Shown in pieces: positions 18,425 through 27,774 of a DNA stretch of 64,000 bases (positions are counted from its first letter, which is position 1; each line of letters begins with the position of its first letter). The notes beneath the pieces are model-generated. The model was not told where the DNA came from and searched no databases. It saw nothing but the letters and a program-made list of their open reading frames with translations. Position numbers and translations under genes: made by a program. The DNA is from JAIEPX01 sp963725255. Its GTDB lineage: Bacteria; Pseudomonadota; Gammaproteobacteria; JAIEPX01. Location of the stretch: the NCBI GenBank assembly GCA_963725255.1, contig CAVRXV010000018.1, positions 52,829 to 116,828 on the forward strand, written 5' to 3'.

Positions 18425-19012
18425 ATGACTTTTTATAAAGCAGCATTAACATTAATTCTAGTTATGGATCCGCTTGGAAATATCCCAGCGGTTATTTCTT
18501 TGTTGAAAGGCCTCAGTCCTCAACGATTTACACTTGTGATTGCTCGAGAAACGTTTATAGCGAGTTTAGTTTTAGCGTTATTTTTATACTTCGGTGCACC
18601 TTTGTTAGAAGGGTTTAATATATCTCAGCCGGCTTTGCAAATTGGGGGAGGCATTATTCTCTTTCTTATCGCTATTAAGATGATTTTTCCTGAAAAAGAT
18701 TCTCGTGGTGTGGATGAAATAGAAGGAGAGCCTTTTGTTGTTCCTTTAGCGATCCCCTTAATTGCAGGACCTTCAGCATTAGCCACTGTTATTTTGTTTT
18801 CAACAGCTAAGCCGGAAATGATGCCTACATGGTTGTTAGCAGTGTTTGCAGCGTCTTTTGTATGTTTAATAATATTGTTATGTGCAAGATTTTTGATTGG
18901 CTTGTTTGGGCCTCGTGGTGTGATCGCAATTGAAAGACTTATGGGTATGATATTGACGACAATTTCAGTGCAAATGTTTTTGGATGGCGCGAAATTATTT
19001 TTCTCTAGTTAG
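18425..19012 (+). CDS. MarC-family inner-membrane protein
   Basis: 195 aa with six hydrophobic helices. Matches the MarC/YhgN (UPF0056) family: LTLILVMDPLGNIPAVISLLKG at the N-terminus and VPLAIPLIAGPSALATVIL in the middle. The role is unclear; the old link to multiple antibiotic resistance has not held up for MarC itself. ATG at 18425 after GAGGATTGATA. Its stop overlaps the stop of the convergent response-regulator gene by 4 bases. Confidence 0.9.
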   Translation: MTFYKAALTLILVMDPLGNIPAVISLLKGLSPQRFTLVIARETFIASLVLALFLYFGAPLLEGFNISQPALQIGGGIILFLIAIKMIFPEKDSRGVDEIEGEPFVVPLAIPLIAGPSALATVILFSTAKPEMMPTWLLAVFAASFVCLIILLCARFLIGLFGPRGVIAIERLMGMILTTISVQMFLDGAKLFFSS

Positions 19013-19392
19013 GCGGGTAACTTGGCCCATTTGTGAATCATGTGATTAATTTGTTCTTGGCGGAAAGGTTTGAGTAATACGTCGTTCATTCCTGCAATAA
19101 TAAAATTGTGTAATTCATCCTCAAAAGAATAGGCCGTAGTGGCGATAATGGGCGTTTTTATTCCTGCATCGCGAAGTTTTTGTGTCACTTCTATGCCGTT
19201 GAAATCTGGAAGTTGAATATCCATAAAAATAAGATCGTAAGTATTTTTTAGTGCAAGTTCTATTGCTGAAGCGCCGGTATTTGCAGAATCATATCGACAT
19301 CCAAGGTTGTCCAGCATAAATTGAACCACCTTTTGATTAATGGGTTCATCTTCAACAAGTAGTATATTTAATGTGGGTTCCATGGCAGTCAT
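19009..19392 (-). CDS. single-domain response regulator (CheY-like)
   Basis: 127 aa, only a receiver domain. Acidic pair in LLVEDEPINQ, phospho-acceptor Asp in DLIFMDIQLPDFNG, Thr/Ser in IIATTAYS, and Lys in VLLKPF are all present. EPINQKVV is typical of receivers linked to hybrid histidine kinases. It has no output domain and no kinase gene adjoins it, so it probably acts by protein contact in a phosphorelay. A 16-bp palindrome lies 35 bp upstream. Confidence 0.9.
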   Translation of the reverse strand: MTAMEPTLNILLVEDEPINQKVVQFMLDNLGCRYDSANTGASAIELALKNTYDLIFMDIQLPDFNGIEVTQKLRDAGIKTPIIATTAYSFEDELHNFIIAGMNDVLLKPFRQEQINHMIHKWAKLPA

Positions 19393-19426
19393 ATCCTATA
19401 AGCCTATATCTATGAACAATATTCCT

Positions 19427-19442
19427 AGATTCTGCAGAATCT
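19427..19442. promoter_or_regulatory. 16-bp palindrome upstream of response regulator
   Basis: AGATTCTGCAGAATCT is a perfect palindrome in the upstream region of the minus-strand regulator gene. It could be an operator; nothing else supports that. Confidence 0.35.
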
Positions 19443-19599
19443 TAGTTACATTATAACATAATTAGCCGAGTTTTTCACCCTCTATTATTTTATGAATCGC
19501 AGCTTAGAATAGAGTTGGTGAAGCGTAATTTATTGAAATTGAAAGAAAAAAAGAGTATATGTTTAAAAAGTATATCGAGAACGGGGGGTATTGGCGAAG

Positions 19600-20943
19600 A
19601 TGTCTGGAATTTCAAAAACAACCATTAATCAGCCGTTGGCGGCAAGACTTCGGCCTGAAAACATCGCGGAGTACATTGGTCAATCTCATCTTTTGGGACC
19701 TGGTAAACCCTTGAGACAGGTTGTAGATAAACAAGCCATTCACTCTATGATTTTTTGGGGGCCGCCGGGAAGCGGAAAAACAACATTAGCTCGATTATTG
19801 GCTACCAATGCTGATGCTGTTGTCGAACAATTATCCGCAGTTTTGGCGGGTGTCAAAGAAATTCGAGAAGTGGTTGCAAAAGCGGCTCAACGTACTACAC
19901 GCACTGTACTTTTTGTTGATGAAGTTCATCGGTTTAATAAAGCGCAACAAGATGCCTTTTTACCTTTTGTAGAAGATGGAACTATTACATTAATAGGCGC
20001 TACGACTGAAAATCCCTCATTTGCTCTCAATAATGCTTTGTTGTCTCGTTGTCGAGTTTATGTCCTAAAGCCGTTAACTGCAAAAGAGATAAATGAAATT
20101 TTAACTCATGCATTGAGTGATTGTGAGAGAGGATTAGGAAAATTTAATTTACACGTTTCTGCCGATGTTTTAAATCAAATAGCAGAATATTCTGATGGAG
20201 ATGCGCGTCAAGCTCTCACCTATTTAGAGATCGCAGCAGATTTTGCTCAAGAAAAAGAAGGTCATTTTGAAATCACTCAGGATATTTTAAAATCTCTTTT
20301 ACAAGGGAGGCCGCAACGATTTGATAACCATGGTGAAGCGTTTTACGATCAAATTTCTGCTTTACATAAATCAGTTCGAGGTTCTGATCCCGATGCTTCA
20401 TTGTATTGGTTGTCGAGAATGTTGATTGGTGGCTGTGATCCACATTATATTGCACGTCGAATAGTGCGTATGGCGAGTGAAGATATTGGTAATGCAGATC
20501 CGCGTGCGTTGGAGTTAGCATTAAATGCATGGCAAGTTTATGAACGAGTTGGGAGTCCTGAAGGTGAAATCGCATTTGCACAAGCTATCGTCTATATGGC
20601 TTGCTGCGCTAAAAGTAATGCAATTTATACAGCATTTAATGCTGCTTGGGATGATGCAACGTCTTATGGCAGTTTAGATGTGCCTCTTCATTTACGTAAT
20701 GCGCCAACGCGATTGATGAAAGAATTAGGCTACGGAAAAAATTATCGTTATGCACACGATGAAGCGAATGCTTTTGCGACCGGAGAAAATTATTTTCCCG
20801 AAGGAATGCCTAAAAAAATCTATTATCAACCTGTTGATCGAGGTCTTGAAATTAAAATCGCTGAAAAGTTGAGGCAACTTCGTGATGGGGTAAGCAATAA
20901 TCAAAAAGTGAAAACGGATGCAATACACGGCAATAATAAATAA
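19600..20943 (+). CDS. rarA: RarA/MgsA replication-associated recombination ATPase
   Basis: 447 aa AAA+ ATPase acting at stalled forks. Walker A GPPGSGKTT, Walker B LFVDEVHRFNKAQQDAFLP, sensor region GATTENPSFALNNALLSRC, and the C-terminal RarA tetramerisation part (ALNAWQVYERVGSPEGEIAFAQA). ATG at 19600 preferred over a TTG three codons earlier because the GGGGGT ribosome site is better spaced for it. Stands alone; RuvA, RuvB and RuvC are encoded 2-5 kb downstream. Confidence 0.95.
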   Translation: MSGISKTTINQPLAARLRPENIAEYIGQSHLLGPGKPLRQVVDKQAIHSMIFWGPPGSGKTTLARLLATNADAVVEQLSAVLAGVKEIREVVAKAAQRTTRTVLFVDEVHRFNKAQQDAFLPFVEDGTITLIGATTENPSFALNNALLSRCRVYVLKPLTAKEINEILTHALSDCERGLGKFNLHVSADVLNQIAEYSDGDARQALTYLEIAADFAQEKEGHFEITQDILKSLLQGRPQRFDNHGEAFYDQISALHKSVRGSDPDASLYWLSRMLIGGCDPHYIARRIVRMASEDIGNADPRALELALNAWQVYERVGSPEGEIAFAQAIVYMACCAKSNAIYTAFNAAWDDATSYGSLDVPLHLRNAPTRLMKELGYGKNYRYAHDEANAFATGENYFPEGMPKKIYYQPVDRGLEIKIAEKLRQLRDGVSNNQKVKTDAIHGNNK

Positions 20944-21127
20944 AATTACACATAAAAATAATATTAATCGATATGTATGTTAATTTATCTGCTTGGTGGG
21001 CGATGTTTCAAAGATTGACTATACTTATACATAACCAGGGAGCGCTTAGGCGTGAGCTTTTGATATAGAGTGAAGGGAAGGAAATCTTCATGCAATATTC
21101 AGGATTTACAGTAACGGAGTAGTCAGC

Positions 21128-22207
21128 ATGCAAAATCCAGTGGAAACGCCATCTAAGGAAGAGCAACCAAAATTCGAAATGGAAGTGTCACGTCAATTTC
21201 CAGATTGGTTGGTTGAACAAAAATGTAGTTTATTATTTACAACGTATCAAGCGGGAAAATTATTTTTAATTGGTGTTCAAAAAGATAAAAAATTATCTGT
21301 TTTCGAACGCACATTTCCACGATGCATGGGATTGTGTGTGAACGAAAAAAGTTTATACATGAGCTCGCTTTATCAAATCTGGCGATTTGAAGATGCGTTG
21401 TTAGATAAGCAGGCATATCAAAATTATGATGCAGTTTATGTTCCAAAAATGTGTTATGTCACCGGCGATTTAGATGTACATGATGTGGCTGTAAATAAAC
21501 ACGGAGAGTTAATTTTCGTTAATACATTATTTAGCTGTTTGTCCAAAGTAAGTACTACCCATAGTTTTAAACCTTTTTGGAAACCTTCATTTATTAGTAA
21601 ACTCGCTGCAGAAGATCGTTGTCATTTAAATGGATTGGCAATGGAAAAAGGTGAGCCTCGTTATGTTACTTGCGTAGCTCAAGCTGATGTACATGAAGGA
21701 TGGCGTGAACATCGCGCTGATGGTGGTTCTGTTATCGATGTGAAAACAAATGAAATTGTATGTACGGGATTATCAATGCCACACTCACCTCGATTATATC
21801 AAGGAAAATTATGGCTATTAGAATCAGGTAGTGGCTATTTAGGTTATGTTGATTTGCAAAAAGGAAAATTTGAGCGAGTGACATTTATTCCAGGATATAC
21901 ACGCGGATTAAGTTTTATTAATGATTTTGCTGTTGTCGGTTCATCAAAATGTCGACAAAATGGAACATTTTCTGGACTCGAACTCGATAAATCATTAGAA
22001 GAGAAAAAAGTTGAGGCACGATCTGGATTGCACATTATTGATTTGCGAACAGGTGATATTGTCCATTCATTACGAATGGAAGGTGTTGTAGAAGAACTTT
22101 ATGATGTAGTTGTATTAGAAAAGCATTTGTTGCCTATGGCAGTTGGATTTAAGACAGATGAAATACGTCGAATGATTTCTGTTGAAGATAACCCCGATTT
22201 ACAATAA
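21128..22207 (+). CDS. TIGR03032 family protein
   Basis: 359 aa. Matches the TIGR03032 (DUF4915-like) family: FPDWLVEQKCSLLFTTYQAGKLFLIG at the N-terminus, then repeated beta-rich segments (MYMSSLYQIWRFE; LSMPHSPRLYQGKLWLLESGSG) suggesting a propeller. No signal peptide. No defined biochemical role is known to me. It is monocistronic, with a 184-bp upstream gap and an ATG preceded by GGAG. Confidence 0.8.
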   Translation: MQNPVETPSKEEQPKFEMEVSRQFPDWLVEQKCSLLFTTYQAGKLFLIGVQKDKKLSVFERTFPRCMGLCVNEKSLYMSSLYQIWRFEDALLDKQAYQNYDAVYVPKMCYVTGDLDVHDVAVNKHGELIFVNTLFSCLSKVSTTHSFKPFWKPSFISKLAAEDRCHLNGLAMEKGEPRYVTCVAQADVHEGWREHRADGGSVIDVKTNEIVCTGLSMPHSPRLYQGKLWLLESGSGYLGYVDLQKGKFERVTFIPGYTRGLSFINDFAVVGSSKCRQNGTFSGLELDKSLEEKKVEARSGLHIIDLRTGDIVHSLRMEGVVEELYDVVVLEKHLLPMAVGFKTDEIRRMISVEDNPDLQ

Positions 22208-22350
22208 ATAGACTGCAGCGGCTATCAGCTGCTGCTGCCCCCTCTTCTGGCTGACAGCCTCCTGTACCTAGTGTATTATACAAACCAAACTTCCACTGGA
22301 GATACTGACAGTGGGCTTTTAAAGGTTGTTAGACGCTAAGGGGAAAGAAC

Positions 22351-23097
22351 ATGGCAGGTCATAGTAAATGGGCCAACATTAAGCATCGCAAATCCAAGCA
22401 GGACGCAGCGAAAGCAAAGCATTTTACTAAGCATATCCGCGAGATTACGACAGCGGCAAGAATGGGCGGGGGGGACGTTAATGCTAACCCTCGGTTGCGA
22501 TTAGCGGTAGAAAAGGCTCGTGGGGATGATATGCCCAATGACACGATCAAACGAGCGATTGCACGGGGTGCTGGTGGTGGAGATACAGAACAGCTCGAGG
22601 AAATTGTTTACGAAGGCTATGGTCCGAACGGTGTTGCAGTGATGGTGAAGTGTCTGACGGACAATCGAAATCGTACTGTGGCGGAAGTGAGACATGCGTT
22701 TACCAAAACGGGTGGTAATTTAGGGACGAGCGGTTCAGTAGGTTACTTGTTCAAAGAACAAGGGTTGATTCTTTTTCCTGCAGGCTTGGATGAAAATAAA
22801 ATTTTAGAAGTTGCTATGGAAGCAGGTGCAGAGGATATTATTACCTGTGATGATTCTTCAATCGAAGTGTATTCGTCACCTGAAAATTTCCAGCAGATTA
22901 AAGAGGCTATGGAAAAAGAAAATTTACAACCTAGCAGTGCAGAAGTAACAATGATTGCTGCTAATTCAGTGAAAGTTGAAGGAGAAGAAGCGGAGAAAAT
23001 GATGAAGCTGATTGATATGCTGGAAGATCTTGATGATGTACAAAACGTTCATTCCAATGCAGAATTTTCAGACGAATTTTTAAATTCTTTGTCATAG
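22351..23097 (+). CDS. yebC: YebC/PmpR-family protein
   Basis: 248 aa, full length: MAGHSKWANIKHRKSKQDAAKAK and NPRLRLAVEKARGDDMPNDTIKRAI are the family signatures. Members act as transcriptional regulators or, by homology with TACO1, help translation of difficult motifs. AAGGGG ribosome site. It heads the yebC-ruvC-ruvA-ruvB cluster found in many gamma-proteobacteria, with ruvC 4 bp downstream. Confidence 0.95.
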   Translation: MAGHSKWANIKHRKSKQDAAKAKHFTKHIREITTAARMGGGDVNANPRLRLAVEKARGDDMPNDTIKRAIARGAGGGDTEQLEEIVYEGYGPNGVAVMVKCLTDNRNRTVAEVRHAFTKTGGNLGTSGSVGYLFKEQGLILFPAGLDENKILEVAMEAGAEDIITCDDSSIEVYSSPENFQQIKEAMEKENLQPSSAEVTMIAANSVKVEGEEAEKMMKLIDMLEDLDDVQNVHSNAEFSDEFLNSLS

Positions 23098-23101
23098 CGA
23101 C

Positions 23102-23617
23102 ATGAAAAAAACAATTATTTTAGGAATAGATCCCGGTAGTCGAACGACAGGATATGGTGTGATTACTACAACGGGTAATCGTCATACCTTTTTAACGTGC
23201 GGAATTATTAAAACGACGGGTGATGATATGGCAGGACGTTTACATCAAATTTTTCAGGGTCTTTGTGAGGTCATCAATACCTATCAACCTGATGAAGCGA
23301 GTATTGAGCAAGTATTTATGAAAAAAAATGTAAGTTCCGCTTTGAAATTAGGTCAAGCACGAGGGGCAGCTTTAGTTGCTTTGGCGAGCTTTGGAATTTC
23401 AGTTGCTGAATATTCAGCGCGACATATTAAACAAGCCATAGTTGGTTATGGTGGTGCAGAAAAACGGCAAGTGCAGCATATGATTAAAGTGTTACTGAAT
23501 TTAGAAAAAGCGCCTCAAACTGATGCGGCTGATGCTCTAGCCATTGCATTATGTCATGCAAATTCTCGTGGTAGTATTTCACGCTTAAAAATGTTGGAGT
23601 CTGAAAATGATTGGTAG
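23102..23617 (+). CDS. ruvC: Holliday-junction endonuclease RuvC
   Basis: 171 aa. The N-terminal GIDPGSRTTGYGVI carries the first catalytic Asp, SIEQVFM a Glu, and TDAADALAIALCHA the last acidic residues. Cuts Holliday junctions symmetrically after RuvAB branch migration. Its end overlaps the ruvA start by 11 bases, so ruvA is probably translated by coupling. Confidence 0.95.
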   Translation: MKKTIILGIDPGSRTTGYGVITTTGNRHTFLTCGIIKTTGDDMAGRLHQIFQGLCEVINTYQPDEASIEQVFMKKNVSSALKLGQARGAALVALASFGISVAEYSARHIKQAIVGYGGAEKRQVQHMIKVLLNLEKAPQTDAADALAIALCHANSRGSISRLKMLESENDW

Positions 23618-24205
23618 TTTGCGAGGAAAAATTCTAAAAAAAATCCACCCCAAATTTTAGTTGAAGTTAACGGTATTGGTTATGAAATAGAAACGCCAAT
23701 GTCGACTTTTTATCATTTGCCAGCGGATGAAAAAGAAATTTTTCTTTATACTCATTTAGTGGTTCGTGAAGATGCTCATTTGTTATTTGGATTTTATCAA
23801 GAACGAGATCGAGTTTTATTTCGTCATTTAATTAAAGTGAGTGGAATCGGTCCCAAAGTGGCATTAGCAATTTTATCCGGAATGGATTCTGATAGTTTCA
23901 TGCGCTCTGTATTAGATAATGATACGGGCAGTTTGACACGGATACCGGGAGTAGGCAAAAAGACGGCTGAACGATTGGTTATCGAAATGCGGGATAAATT
24001 AGCCGCTTTTGGAGAAATAAATTTATCGGCTGGAATTTTGCTTAACAATGGTGAGCCAGCGGGTAGTGAAATTGCTGACGCTATCAGCGCATTAGTGTCT
24101 TTGGGATATAAACACGACCAAGCCAGGCGTGCAGTCACTAATGCACCCGCTGGTTGTGTATCGAGCGAAGCAATTATAAGATATGCCTTGAAAGCCATGG
24201 CCTAA
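23607..24205 (+). pseudogene. ruvA: ruvA with a one-base deletion in a poly-A run
   Basis: The ATG at 23607 starts MIGSLRGKILKK, as in RuvA, then meets a run of eight A (23636-23643) after which the frame ends at codon 18 (TAG 23658-23660). One more A would give ...KKNPPQILVEVNGIGYEIETP and continue unbroken to 24205, including HhH motifs (VSGIGPKVALAILSG; IPGVGKKTAERLVIEM) and the C-terminal domain. RuvA is the junction-binding partner of RuvB. Either sequence error in a homopolymer, a true null, or transcriptional slippage on A8 that restores the frame in part of the mRNA. A shorter product starting at 23699 would lack most of the OB fold. Confidence 0.85.
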
Positions 24206-24224
24206 TATTCACTTAGGAATAACG

Positions 24225-25244
24225 ATGATAACAGAAGATAGGATAATAGACCCCGCAATCAAAGGTGATGATGAATCCTTTGACAGGGCCATTCGGCCTA
24301 AAACTTTAACTGATTATATTGGTCAACCCGCCGTGCGTGAGCAAATGGAAATTTTTATTAGTGCAGCGCGAGCACGTAACGAAGCTCTGGATCATGTTTT
24401 ATTATTCGGGCCCCCAGGTTTAGGTAAAACAACATTAGCGAATATTATTGCCACAGAAATGGGGGTGAATTTACGTCAAACATCAGGTCCGGTTATTGAT
24501 AAAGCCGGTGATTTGGCCGCATTATTAACGAATTTAGAACCTCACGATGTTCTGTTTATTGATGAAATACATCGTTTAAGTCCCGTTATTGAGGAAGTGT
24601 TGTATCCGGCCATGGAAGATTATCAGCTGGATATCATGATTGGTGAAGGACCTTCAGCGCGATCCATCAAAGTGGATCTACCTCCTTTTACTTTGTTGGG
24701 GGCAACAACGCGAGCCGGTCTTCTTACTTCACCTTTGAGAGATCGTTTTGGGATAGTGCAACGTTTAGAATTTTACAATGTTGATGATTTGACGAAAATT
24801 GTGACGCGTTCTGCACGATTATTGCGCGTAGCAATAGATCCCGCAGGAGCAATTGAAATTGCGCGTCGAGCACGAGGAACACCTCGCATTGTGAATCGAT
24901 TACTTCGTAGAGCGCGTGATTTTGCACAAATAAAAGGCAATGGTGAAATTAGTGAAGACATTGCGCATAAAGCGTTAAACTTGCTGGAAGTTGATGATCG
25001 CGGTTTTGATATGATGGATCGTAAATTATTGTTAGCTGTAATAGAGAAATTTCAAGGGGGTCCTGTTGGCTTAGATAGTTTGGCTGCTGCAATTGGAGAA
25101 GAGCGAGGCACAATTGAAGATATTTTAGAACCCTATTTAATTCAGCAGGGTTTTTTACATCGAACATCACGTGGGCGAGTGGCAACTCAATTAGCGTATG
25201 AACATTTTGGAATGACTTATCTTCAAACTGAAGATATTTTGTAA
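24225..25244 (+). CDS. ruvB: Holliday-junction helicase motor RuvB
   Basis: 339 aa AAA+ motor. Walker A GPPGLGKTT, Walker B LFIDEIHRLSP, sensor GATTRAGLLTSPLRDRFG, and the winged-helix C-terminus (EDILEPYLIQQGFLHRTSRGR). Starts 19 bp after ruvA with AGGA upstream. It depends on RuvA, whose frame is broken in this sequence. Confidence 0.97.
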   Translation: MITEDRIIDPAIKGDDESFDRAIRPKTLTDYIGQPAVREQMEIFISAARARNEALDHVLLFGPPGLGKTTLANIIATEMGVNLRQTSGPVIDKAGDLAALLTNLEPHDVLFIDEIHRLSPVIEEVLYPAMEDYQLDIMIGEGPSARSIKVDLPPFTLLGATTRAGLLTSPLRDRFGIVQRLEFYNVDDLTKIVTRSARLLRVAIDPAGAIEIARRARGTPRIVNRLLRRARDFAQIKGNGEISEDIAHKALNLLEVDDRGFDMMDRKLLLAVIEKFQGGPVGLDSLAAAIGEERGTIEDILEPYLIQQGFLHRTSRGRVATQLAYEHFGMTYLQTEDIL

Positions 25245-25268
25245 TTTTATCGATTAGGAGTTTTTTTT

Positions 25269-25946
25269 ATGAGTGAAAATGCGAGTCTATTAACGTTTAT
25301 TCTTGATGCAGGTCCGTTAGTAAAATTTGTGATGATGATATTAATTTTAGCATCGATAGTATCATGGGCATTTATCATACAACGCGCGTTTTTTTTCAGA
25401 GACACTCGTCGACAGTCGCAACATTTTGAAGATCAGTTTTGGTCGGGTGGTGATTTAAATGAATTATTTGAAAAACTAAAACGACATCCACAAGAATTGT
25501 CAGGATTGCAAGGATTGTTTTTCGCCGGTTTCGAAGCATTTTTACGTATCCGACAAAAAACCAATGTTTCTCCGCAAGCAATTATGGAAGGTGTGCAACG
25601 CGCCATGCGAATTGCAGATGCGCGTGAGCAAGATAAATTAGAAAAACATTTACCTTTTTTAGCGACAGTGGGATCTACAAGTCCTTATGTGGGATTGTTT
25701 GGTACTGTGTGGGGAATTATGACTTCATTCCAAGCTTTGGCAGGGCAGTCTCAGCAAGCAACTATAGCGATGGTCGCACCAGGAATTTCTGAAGCGTTGA
25801 TTGCTACGGCAATGGGCTTATTCGCAGCAATTCCTGCAGTCATTGCGTATAATCGATTCAATAGTGATTTTGAACGGATCAGTAATACGTACAATACTTT
25901 TCAGGAAGAATTTATCGCATTACTGAGTCGACAAATTTCTCATTAA
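25269..25946 (+). CDS. tolQ: TolQ, inner-membrane Tol motor protein
   Basis: 225 aa with three membrane helices (about residues 15-35, 130-155, 170-195). LPFLATVGSTSPYVGLFGTVWGIM is the TolQ/ExbB signature. With TolR it forms the proton-driven motor that energises TolA for outer-membrane constriction at division. An AGGAG ribosome site lies before an unusual T8 spacer. First gene of tolQRAB-pal-cpoB; no ybgC precedes it. Confidence 0.97.
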   Translation: MSENASLLTFILDAGPLVKFVMMILILASIVSWAFIIQRAFFFRDTRRQSQHFEDQFWSGGDLNELFEKLKRHPQELSGLQGLFFAGFEAFLRIRQKTNVSPQAIMEGVQRAMRIADAREQDKLEKHLPFLATVGSTSPYVGLFGTVWGIMTSFQALAGQSQQATIAMVAPGISEALIATAMGLFAAIPAVIAYNRFNSDFERISNTYNTFQEEFIALLSRQISH

Positions 25947-25980
25947 CCTGGATATTGAATTTATTTTGTGAGGATGGAAA

Positions 25981-26409
25981 ATGCGTAAACGTCGTGGTCG
26001 AATGGCAGAAATTAATGTAGTTCCGTACATTGACGTTATGTTAGTGTTGCTCGTTATTTTTATGATAACCGCGCCCCTGTTGAATCAAGGGGTCCAAGTA
26101 GAATTACCTAAAGCTGCATCGAAACCTTTAACATCGGCAGAAAAAGAACCTTTAATTGTGAGCGTGAATTCACAAGGTCAATATTTTTTAAATATTTCAA
26201 GTAATCCCACTTCGCCTATTACTGAAGATGATTTGATGCAAGATGTGGCGGCAGAATTAGCCAAAGCAAAGCAAGAAAATCGAGAACAACAAGTGTTTGT
26301 GAAAGGTGATCATCATGTCGATTATGGCAGCGTGGTGCATGCGATGGTCATACTGCAAAAAGCAGGTGCGCCACGGGTTGGTTTGCTCACTCAGCCACAT
26401 TTGGACTGA
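25981..26409 (+). CDS. tolR: TolR, Tol motor protein
   Basis: 142 aa. A single N-terminal membrane helix in INVVPYIDVMLVLLVIFMIT contains the proton-path Asp; a periplasmic ExbD/TolR domain follows. GAGGAT lies 6 nt before the ATG. Lies 34 bp after tolQ. Confidence 0.96.
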   Translation: MRKRRGRMAEINVVPYIDVMLVLLVIFMITAPLLNQGVQVELPKAASKPLTSAEKEPLIVSVNSQGQYFLNISSNPTSPITEDDLMQDVAAELAKAKQENREQQVFVKGDHHVDYGSVVHAMVILQKAGAPRVGLLTQPHLD

Positions 26410-26515
26410 TAGAGACCTTCTCATTGGGCTTAAAGTTTGTTTAAATTGGTCAGCAGTTCCTGATTAAGAAGGAGCTCCTGAAATTAGGCTTAATTAGTTA
26501 TTTGTGGAAAGACTC

Positions 26516-27658
26516 ATGGCGGATTCAAATCAACAAGCTACTTTACCTTGGCGTTATCTAATAACGTCTTTGGCACTGCACGTCTTGTTGTTTTTGGGGC
26601 TAATTATTACTTTGCCTAACTCGCAGGTTCGGTTGACCCAGTCTTCAGTCAATATAGTTCAAGCTGTTGCAATAGATGAAAGAACACTTCCTACTCAAGT
26701 TAATCAAATTCCTGAGTCTCCAGGTGCTCAAACTGAGCCTGAGCCTGTCAAGACTAAGCCGATTGAAGAAGTCGCTGTTAATCAAGCTGAGCCCGCTCCA
26801 GTGCCTTTGCAAGAAAATATTGAAAAAGATAGAGTCAAAGAACAGAAAATAAAAGAGCAACAAAAAGAGTTGGAGCGACTTACTGCTGAAGCAGACAAGG
26901 AAAAAGTTGAAAAAAAACAGCAGGAAGCAGAAAAGCTTCATCAGGAAAAATTATTGGCTGACGCAGAAAAGAAACATGAAGAAGATTTAAAAGCAATAGC
27001 TGAGAAACAACAGCTTGAAAAGGCACGTGCTGAAACTGAAAAAAAACATCAAGAAGAGCTTCGTGTTGAGGAAGAAAAGCAACAAGCAAAGCAATTAAAA
27101 ATGGCAGAAGCAAAAAAGAAAAAAGAACTCGCTAAATTAGCCAAACAACGTGAAACTGAAATGGCAAAAGCTTTAGATGAACAACTCAAAAAAGAACAAC
27201 AACAGATTCAAGCTCAATCGCAAGACAAAAAAGCTTTGGAGAAAAAGCGGGCTTTAGCGAAATTAGCTAAAGAGAAACAGCAAGCAATGGCAAAAGCCTT
27301 GAATGATCAATTACAAGATGAGCAACAGCAATTAGCCAGTGATGATAATACGCGAGCAATGCAAGGTGAGTTAGATAAATACAAATCTGCGATTTTAAGT
27401 TCAATTGGTCATCATTGGCTGGTGCCTCCTGGCAGCAATAAAGAAGTGTCGTGTCAGTTGCTTATTCACTTGGCACCGGGCGGGGTAGTTTTAGATGTGG
27501 TCACAGTCAAATCCAGTGGCGATGAAGCGCTAGATCATTCTGCGCAAACAGCTGTGATGAAAGCGTCGCCTTTGCCGGTTCCAAGTGAGCCAACAAAATT
27601 TAATCACTTTCGGGAATTGCGATTGACAGTAAGACCCGAGCAAGTCACAGTAAGGTAA
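26516..27658 (+). CDS. tolA: TolA, Tol-Pal bridging protein
   Basis: 380 aa. A single N-terminal helix (YLITSLALHVLLFLGLIITL) anchors it in the inner membrane; residues ~90-285 form a Lys/Glu/Gln-rich coiled coil with repeated KLAKEKQQ- and AEKK-type units; the last ~95 residues form the TonB-like domain (LLIHLAPGGVVLDVVTVKSSGDEALDHSAQTAV) that contacts Pal and TolB. I chose the ATG at 26516; a GTG four codons upstream is possible. A 38-bp hairpin begins 7 bp after the stop. Confidence 0.93.
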   Translation: MADSNQQATLPWRYLITSLALHVLLFLGLIITLPNSQVRLTQSSVNIVQAVAIDERTLPTQVNQIPESPGAQTEPEPVKTKPIEEVAVNQAEPAPVPLQENIEKDRVKEQKIKEQQKELERLTAEADKEKVEKKQQEAEKLHQEKLLADAEKKHEEDLKAIAEKQQLEKARAETEKKHQEELRVEEEKQQAKQLKMAEAKKKKELAKLAKQRETEMAKALDEQLKKEQQQIQAQSQDKKALEKKRALAKLAKEKQQAMAKALNDQLQDEQQQLASDDNTRAMQGELDKYKSAILSSIGHHWLVPPGSNKEVSCQLLIHLAPGGVVLDVVTVKSSGDEALDHSAQTAVMKASPLPVPSEPTKFNHFRELRLTVRPEQVTVR

Positions 27659-27664
27659 GTGAAG

Positions 27665-27743
27665 AGTGAAGGTGTCAGATCTAAGATTAGATAATGAAAG
27701 TGAGGCACTTTCATTATCTAATCTTAGATCTGACACCTTCACT
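27665..27743. repeat. 38-bp perfect hairpin inside tol operon
   Basis: Arms 27665-27702 and 27706-27743 are exact complements around a 3-nt loop. The outer part reads GTGAAGGTGTCAGATCTAAG. It fills most of the tolA-tolB gap and is followed by CCTGACCCC. A related fragment (CAATCTTAGACTTGACACC) occurs near 62528. In RNA it would form a very stable stem, which may stabilise tolQRA mRNA or dampen readthrough into tolB. Confidence 0.9.
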
Positions 27744-27774
27744 TCCTGACCCCTTCAACAGAGAGGAAAAGCCA

